From Gonocerus acuteangulatus (Eukaryota > Arthropoda > Insecta > Hemiptera > Coreidae), in the NCBI GenBank assembly GCA_946811695.1, contig OX328123.1:29490322-29554321 (forward strand): a stretch of 64,000 nt of DNA. Reading direction: 5' to 3'. The position numbers and the translations under genes are program-made. The notes under the pieces are model-generated. The model did not search any database, was not told where the DNA came from, and worked only from the letters and a program-made list of their open reading frames with translations. Shown piece by piece: positions 58,505 to 64,000 of the stretch (positions within the stretch are counted from its first letter, which is position 1; every line of letters starts with the position of its first letter).

Positions 58505-58690
58505 GAATTTTAGGACGGGTTATCTATAGGTTACCACCCTTTTCTAGCCAGGATAGGGGTGATGCCTTTTCGTTTTTCGAAAGAAAAGCCACCGCCCCTA
58601 GTGGGAATCGAACCCACGACCTTTGGCACTGAGTGTTAAGAGCTCACGCCTTAACCCTCACGGCTACCGGGTCTCCGTGAGGGTTATAAT
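58505..58690 (-). repeat. tRNA-derived SINE S1, minus copy 2
   Basis: On the minus strand, A-box-like 'cggtagccgtgagggttaag', B-box 'gtgggttcgattcccacta' and body 'ggcggtggcttttctttcg', 'gaaaagggtggtaacctata'. It sits in the 0.9-kb gap between the gene B stop (58,938) and the gene A start (58,011). Confidence 0.8.
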
Positions 58691-58937
58691 TGAAACCTTT
58701 AAAAGAAATATATGAGTCTAAATTACCTAAATATACAATAAGTCTAAATTATTGGTTACTCGATACAGGTATTTATGTAAAAAAAATCAAAAATGAGTCT
58801 ATTTATGCGATTGATGACGTACTGAGAGACCTGTAATTATTTTACTGTCACGATAAAGGAAAGAATTAAACAGGCTTAATAAAGAATTTACACAGAGTAT
58901 GTACAAATATATTTCAATAAGCTTAGGATGTTTCTCT

Positions 58938-59360
58938 TCAGTCCCATTCTGTGTCTAAAGTCAACGCAAATGCGAAGTATCCAAGAATGGTGTAGATGAG
59001 GTACGCTGGAAAAGAGAAACATCAATCAGAATGGATCATGGCTAATAGATTATTATGCAAGTCTTGGTTAGCCTAGAGTATTGTGTTCTTTTGTAATGCT
59101 GGACACTGGGATCATGGTAGAGTATGTTGCATCAGGAAAGAAAAACTGTCAATTACTTAGAATGATCAAACCGGTTGCTACGGTCTCCTAGCACCACGCC
59201 GACTACCCATTAATACTAGGCTAAGAAGCAGCAGCAGCCCATGTTATTGGTATGAGGGCTGGGTCCCAGGTTATTATACAGGTTGTCCCCAAAAGAAACG
59301 GCCAAACCTCGGGAATCGATGCGAGATGAAAAAAAGTCCTTTGGCATATATCACGTTTCC

Positions 59361-59391
<31 letters not shown>

Positions 59392-61028
59392 AAAAGAAAT
59401 TATGAAAAGGCATTAAGGTTTATGTAGAATAGTAGGTTTATGGTGGGATTGTATTAATGTTGTGTTTCCGGGAGATAGTGTTTCTGATATTTATGAACTT
59501 CTGCTGGATTTAAGAATTGCATTAAGCTATCAATTGTGTGACTATCCTAAGGTTTTACCGTATGGGATTAAGTCCTATGGTACTCGTGCGCAAATTTTTG
59601 ACCAAGTTACAATAATGTAACGATCTTGTATGTTGATTTGGAAATATGTACACATGGGACCCCTGGGAGACATTAATACATGGCAGGAATCCTGTGTCGT
59701 TCGCTTAGGGCAGGCATTAAGAAAATAAGGCTTGTGGATAATTCATTACATTTTATGCTTTTTAAAACCAAGCACACAAAGTAAAATATAATTTCCTTGT
59801 CGCAACGTTTGGGTTAAGTCAAACATGTATGTCGCATTCCATTAAGAAAATAATGTTACATCATTAAACGAGAGGTGAATGTGTAAAACCTCTGCCAAAG
59901 GCTGCACCTACATTGGACCCGTATTTCTCCCAATCCGATCCGATCAGAAATCGGTTGACCGACAGTGCCGGAGTGCCTACATTGATCCTGACCCGATCCG
60001 ATCTAGTCACTTTGTCGGTCGTCCGATATCGGCCTTGAAAAAACTAGATCGGATCGGATCGGGTAGGCACCTCCATTGAGATGCATGTGTTTGTTTTCCT
60101 TTCGACAGTCGGTGGCTATCGGATCGGGTCCAATGTAGGTGCACGCTAAGGAACTTGTTGAACAGAGCGTTCGGACCGACTTCAAACACTCTCTTTGGGC
60201 GTGTGAATTTGAGTGTGTGCGGATTTGTTGTTATAGAATTACTTACCCAAGAACAGGATGACATATATGACTGACACAATCATGAGGAGTATCTCAGAAG
60301 CACCTTGGTCGAATGGCCCTGGAGTTGCCTGGGCAGGGACTGATTCGCTGGGTTTCTTCTCAGTTCTTGTAGTACTCTTAGTTCTTTCAGTAGTGCTCTT
60401 AGTTCTTTCAGTAGTTATCTTAGTTCTTTCAGTAGTTCTCTTAGTTCTTTCAGTAGTTCTCTTAGTTCTTCCTGGAGTAGTCTCAGTTCTTCCTGGAAGT
60501 TTGTCTACTGTTTTAGTAGTTTCTTTTATTTTAGTAGTTTCTTCTACTTTAGTAGTTTCATCTATGGTAGTTCTTTCATCGATTTTAGTTTTTTCCTCTA
60601 TTTTAGTTGTTTCTTCCATTTCAGTAGTTTGTGTTATATTACCGGCTTCATCAGATCCCGTTACATTCTCTGCTTCCGTCATATTTGTAAAAAAATCAGA
60701 AGTATTTTCACTCCTATCATGAGTAACATCAGTTCCTCCAGTTACTATAGCTTGGCTGGAATTCTCTGAAACATCAGTCGGACCATCATTTATCAGTTGA
60801 ATTGTCTTCATAACGTCATCAGGTTCTGCATCATCATATCCTTGGTCTGGCAAGGGATCAGAGCTGTTGTAAGACACGACCACCAACGGAGATGGCGGTG
60901 GCAGCTTGTCTATTCCCGCAAAATCGTATTTCATGACACGAGGATACTCGGATCCGATCAGGTATTTCCTCCATCTATCCGCAGTGAGCCAGAGGTGGTC
61001 CGGGCAGCGGAGGCCAGGGCAAACGAAT
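58938..61028 (-). CDS. Gene B: paralogue of gene A (last two exons)
   Basis: Exon 60,247-61,028 begins after a polypyrimidine-AG acceptor in phase 2 and reads F-V-C-P-G-L-R-C-P-D-H-L-W-L-T, as in gene A exon 5. It continues with an acidic segment rich in N-x-S/T sites, a Thr-rich tract of E-T-T-K and R-T-K-x-T-T-E repeats, then a membrane helix ending at donor GTAAGT in phase 1. The final exon 58,938-59,005 completes the helix (Y-L-I-Y-T-I-L-G-Y-F) and ends D-T-E-W-D-stop. The identical phases and motif show common descent with gene A. Exons for the first three helices were not found between 61,029 and 64,000 and may lie beyond the window. Likely a membrane or surface mucin-like protein; function unknown. 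Confidence 0.7.
59265..59390 (+). repeat. mariner-like terminal segment and A run
   Basis: 'tacaggttgtccccaaaaga' resembles the TA-flanked termini of mariner-type elements, and a 30-bp A run follows at 59,359-59,388. No partner end was found. It lies in the last intron of gene B. Confidence 0.35.
59903..60143. mobile_element. MITE with 19-bp inverted ends (TGCACCTACATTGGACCCG)
   Basis: The left terminus at 59,903 and its exact inverted complement ending at 60,143 flank an interior of 'gatccgatc' and 'cgatcc' motifs in both orientations. It is non-coding: the open frames across it come from the symmetric sequence. It lies in the last intron of gene B. Confidence 0.8.
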
Positions 61029-61114
61029 CTATAAAAGAAGGTCCAGTTAATTCCGTATCAAAATTTATCTATAATAAAATTGAAAAAAGACGGATATAGG
61101 TATAATCTAAAAGA

Positions 61115-61215
61115 AAAGAAGGCGCTGGATAACGAAGCAAATTTCTCAGCAATGTGGGTAATGTATTCCCATTTCTGGAGAATTTCCTTAAACCCTGGCC
61201 TGTATAAAGTTTCTG
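61115..61215 (+). repeat. HINE-like 5' end fragment
   Basis: 'ggcgctggataacgaagcaa', 'tttctcagcaatgtgggta' and 'tttctggagaatttcctta' follow the order of the HINE left end (ggagctgcataactaagc and onward). It lies in or upstream of gene B. Confidence 0.5.
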
Positions 61216-62020
61216 ACAGACTCGGTTTCATTTTAGCCCCCCCCCCCCCCCCAAAATGAAGATTCACATTTTTTTTCGGTTGAGTTAGAAAAAGAAAATT
61301 TTTGGGCAAATTAATAGTAATAAGTGAAGGGTACAGGGTAAAAAGGTACTAAGTAAAAAAAAATCGAAATTGAGTTAAGCACGGCATCCGGTAGTTTGAT
61401 AGAAATACTATGTTGTGCAAAAACGGCAAAGGTAAAAAACGAGGCCTGTCCCTTTAAATAAACAAAATAAAATTTACTATGAAGGAAAAGAAAGGGCAAA
61501 GTCTGAGCACTACAAGGAAAGAAGGGGGCAAGTCAGCTGTGATTGAAGATGATGTTAGAAAAAAGGTTTTCTTAGCAGCCTATCTACAAGCAGTTGTTTT
61601 TTGTTTTTTTTTCAGTTTTATTTCCGGTGTGGAATACTAAATTTAAAAACTTCAGATATATTCCCAAATTTTGTGAAGAATATGGCAAACAATATCTATT
61701 GTGATTGCCTCAGCAGGATTACTAAATACAAAACACTGTATCCAATATGTATATTGCTAATACCTTTCGAATTGAATAATATTCACAAGTAAACAAGTTT
61801 GTTTTTCTATACAAACATTAAGCAAGTATACTAATATAGTGCAGACTTGCCAACTTTTAATCAGTTTTTGGTGCCCTTTTTACAAGTTCTTATATTTATA
61901 GGATAAAACAACAAAACGTTAAATTGAAAAGCTCCACTTATATTCTTAATGAGTTAGTTTCATTCATGAAATCAATAAATTCTATCTAATTATGAAGCTT
62001 GATATATTTTTGAGTCTTTA
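61215..62020. other. No gene seen
   Basis: AT-rich, with a C run at 61,238-61,252. I searched the minus strand for TM-encoding exons of gene B with matching phase and found none that is convincing. Confidence 0.3.
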
Positions 62021-62026
62021 AATTGT

Positions 62027-62329
62027 CATAGAGATTTTTACACAATTATTCCAACTACAAACAAAGAACAGACATATCACTATGTTTTGGCTACCTGGAC
62101 ATGAAGGGATTTCACAGAGCACTACAGTAGACTTACTAGCGAAAACTGCAACCCAAAGACCTACACCTGACCTGAACAAAATGACAGCAACTGACCTATG
62201 CAAACTAGCTGAAAATAAGACAGTAAACGACTGGCAGACAGAATGGACTAACTCTCAAAGCAAACTGCGGGAAATAAAAAATACAATAAGAACCTGGTCA
62301 AGAGAAAACCTAACAAGACGAGACCAAGT

Positions 62330-62382
<53 letters not shown>

Positions 62383-62788
62383 GGCGCATCAACAAATCGT
62401 AGCTATTAGCGCCGACATCCAGGGTGCAACCAGGAATTTTCTCAGCGAGCCCTGAGATGAGAAAATTTCTGGCGCCGGTGGGGATCGAACCCACCATCTC
62501 CCGCTTATAAATCCAGCGCGCTAGCCACTAGACCACGGGAGACCCCACCAAGTTATTATTACGAGACTTCGCCTAGGACACAGTTTACTAACGCACTCCT
62601 ATCTAATGGAACGAGAAGACAGACCTGTGTGCGCATATTGTAACGAGACATTAACAGTTAAACACATACTTACTGACTGCAGATTACGAGACTACCTAAC
62701 AATTCCTCACGACTTACTTGCCGAAAATAGTCCACATATTAACACCATACTAACTCACTTAAAGATAATTAACCTATATTCAAAAATC
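62027..62788 (+). pseudogene. Non-LTR retrotransposon RNase H and C-terminus, split by a SINE
   Basis: The frame starting near 62,027 reads F-W-L-P-G-H-E-G-I (RNase H domain end) and L-L-A-K-T-A. It then runs to R-D-Q-V-I, is interrupted by the SINE at 62,334-62,546, and resumes in the same frame as I-T-R-L-R-L-G-H, C-x2-C and H-I-L-x-D-C up to the stop at 62,786-62,788. This matches the C-terminus of Jockey/I-group LINE proteins carrying RNase H. The RT is missing and the 5' part truncated. A 3' UTR to about 63,190 ends in AAATAAATAAAT-type repeats. Confidence 0.85.
62334..62546 (-). mobile_element. Complete tRNA-derived SINE S2 with TSD
   Basis: On the minus strand, a tRNA-like head with A-box 'cgtggtctagtggctagc' and B-box 'ggtgggttcgatccccacc', a body 'ttttctcatctcagggctcg', a 3' end 'gatgcgccgt' and an A-tail of about 45. 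It is flanked by ACCAAGTTATT at 62,323-62,333 and 62,547-62,557, an 11-bp target duplication. The 3' end also occurs alone at 19,051-19,100. Confidence 0.92.
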
Positions 62789-63195
62789 TAGCCCTATCTC
62801 CAATTTAACTCCTAAAGTTAATTTAAAATAATGAACGAAATAGCCTTTATAAAATTATTTACATTTTTAAGAAATTAAGTTAATTAACCTACATTTAAAA
62901 ATAAAGCCCTATCTCCAATATAATCTTACCTCTTCTACCCCCCCCCCCCCCCACTTTTCCCCCCTCTTCACACTCTATTTAATATCTATTATATTACCGT
63001 ATTGTTATTGTGAAATATATTATATAAAACATGTTATTGTTATTATTAATTAGCTCACTAATGTACTAGCTATATAAAATGTACTGACTTGTTATATACA
63101 CAATGTGCAAAAAGTATTTTGTAATATCTTGATGTATGTTAAAGAGCAAGTCGCCAAAAGTTGCGAAACTGTTAATAAATAAATAAATATCAAAT
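62789..63195 (+). repeat. LINE 3' untranslated region and tail
   Basis: Follows the LINE stop. It contains a near-duplicate of 'aattaacctacatttaaaaa' and a C run (62,939-62,952), and ends 'gcgaaactgttaataaataa' with TAAA/AATA repeats, the usual tail for this LINE type. Confidence 0.65.
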
Positions 63196-63207
63196 ATCAA
63201 GTTCTAA

Positions 63208-63441
63208 GTACTGTATGTTCTGAGACCAGCTGCTTCTATTCCCATAGGCTCAGTCTCGTGCGAAAGAAGTTTCTCTGCTATGAGGAAGATCAAAAACTGG
63301 TTGAGAACTTCAATGCTGCAAGAGAGATTCTACGGCTTATCGTGGTTGTACATAGAGAAGAAAATACTAAGGGAACAGATTCAAATTCAAGATATTGTAG
63401 AAAGGTTCGCTATGAAGAGGAGAAAATTTCACTTGGCATAG
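63208..63441 (+). pseudogene. hAT transposase C-terminal dimerisation fragment
   Basis: After a stop at 63,205-63,207 the frame reads R-P-A-A-S-I-P-I-G, then C-E-R-S-F-S-A-M-R-K-I-K-N-W-L-R-T-S-M and L-S-W-L-Y-I, ending R-R-K-F-H-L-A-stop at 63,439-63,441. This is the hAT dimerisation domain (E-R-x-F-S-x-M...K-x-x-L-R). There is no start codon and no upstream BED or RNase H-like core, so it is a relic. The ATG frame 63,258-63,494 on the same strand is a shadow. Confidence 0.88.
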
Positions 63442-63444
63442 ACA

Positions 63445-64000
63445 CTTTGTTTTACTTTTTGAATATTAATATTTTGAGTATAATTCATGAATAGCAAATA
63501 TTTTAATTTAAAGTTTAAACGTTTTGTTAAATAACTATTTTGTTAAAAGTTAAATAAACATTTGTTCTTTGGTTTTCATTTTTGTCTTCTCTTTCCACCT
63601 TTAAATTTGTGTAATTGCTAATATGTTTTTAATTTTTAAAAAGGTATGTAACTTCGTTGACAATTCTAAAAAAAAATCAGACAGGGAAATTGTAGGTTTT
63701 TTTCTTAAGAAGCATGCTTATGTTTTGATTAATAGAATGATTAATTAGCCTACTATGATTTCCACGCGCCAGGTTAAAAGGAAAGAAAAAAAATATTTGA
63801 AATAAAAAGCTGTCGCAATTATTGGTTTTCATTTAACTCTTTTATGTAAACCCCAGCTTTGTTTTTCTTTTACAAGACAAATTCCTCATCCGGTGGGCAT
63901 CACGTCTACAGAATTTTGTTGTAACGAAGTAAAAAATAACGGCTGTACGGACCGGATATATATATATAAATTTTAACCTTAATATATACCGAACAATTTT
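63445..64000. other. No gene seen; HINE-like start at the very end
   Basis: AT-rich sequence. 63,930-63,976 ('aataacggctgtacggaccg', a short TA run, 'aaattttaacc') resembles the HINE block before the 3' terminus but is cut by the window end. Confidence 0.35.

Noticed and set aside
60258..60722. 154-residue plus-strand Val/Leu-rich frame
   Set aside because: It is the antisense shadow of the Thr-rich loop of gene B.
61058..61309. Minus-strand 83-residue frame as an upstream exon of gene B
   Set aside because: It overlaps a HINE-like 5' fragment and a C run and lacks a membrane helix or the phase-2 donor needed to join exon 61,028.

Overview
The window is intron- and repeat-rich eukaryotic DNA, most likely from an arthropod (probably an insect). 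It has long (TA)n microsatellites, GT-AG introns with good consensus sites, Helitron/Helentron-derived elements, Penelope-like retroelements with hammerhead ribozymes, piggyBac, hAT and pogo/Tigger remnants, tRNA-derived SINEs, a Ty3/gypsy element and a densovirus-like fossil. The species cannot be fixed from sequence alone.

Layout. 1-5.4 kb: unassigned DNA, a small palindrome and a 221-bp tandem array. 5.4-13.9 kb: three near full-length copies of one Helentron-associated (HINE/DINE-like) family. Between copies 1 and 2 lies a long-inverted-repeat element carrying an internally deleted piggyBac whose left end has been amplified into a 133-bp array. 15-21.3 kb: Penelope-like fragments with hammerhead motifs, SINE pieces and hAT-like repeats. 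21.5-23.75 kb: a non-autonomous hAT-type element with an 8-bp target duplication. 25.7-27.4 kb: another Penelope-like copy with inverted ends. 28.4-29.1 kb: a densovirus VP1-like (phospholipase A2 domain) relic. 32.7-34.9 kb: a MITE and a fourth HINE copy. 36.2-38.2 kb: a large inverted repeat. 39.5-40.6 kb: a 128-bp satellite. 42.3-45.9 kb: nested repeats.

The host genes are at 47.5-61.0 kb on the minus strand: two tandem, spliced paralogues. Gene A (six exons, 47,513-58,011) can be assembled with consistent intron phases into a 398-residue predicted multi-pass membrane protein. It has three N-terminal membrane helices, a conserved motif C-P-G-x-R-C-P-D-H-x-W-L-T-x-D-x-W-R, a long Ser/Thr-rich mucin-like loop and a fourth helix. 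Gene B (last two exons, 58,938-61,028) has the same motif, the same intron phases and its own degenerate Thr-rich loop; its 5' exons were not found. Intron 3 of gene A holds a Helitron helicase remnant and a young Ty3/gypsy element with LTRs that look identical by eye. The gag and pol of that element lie in one frame separated by a single UGA. The window ends with a LINE fragment split by a SINE (11-bp target duplication, reading frame restored across it) and a hAT transposase C-terminus.
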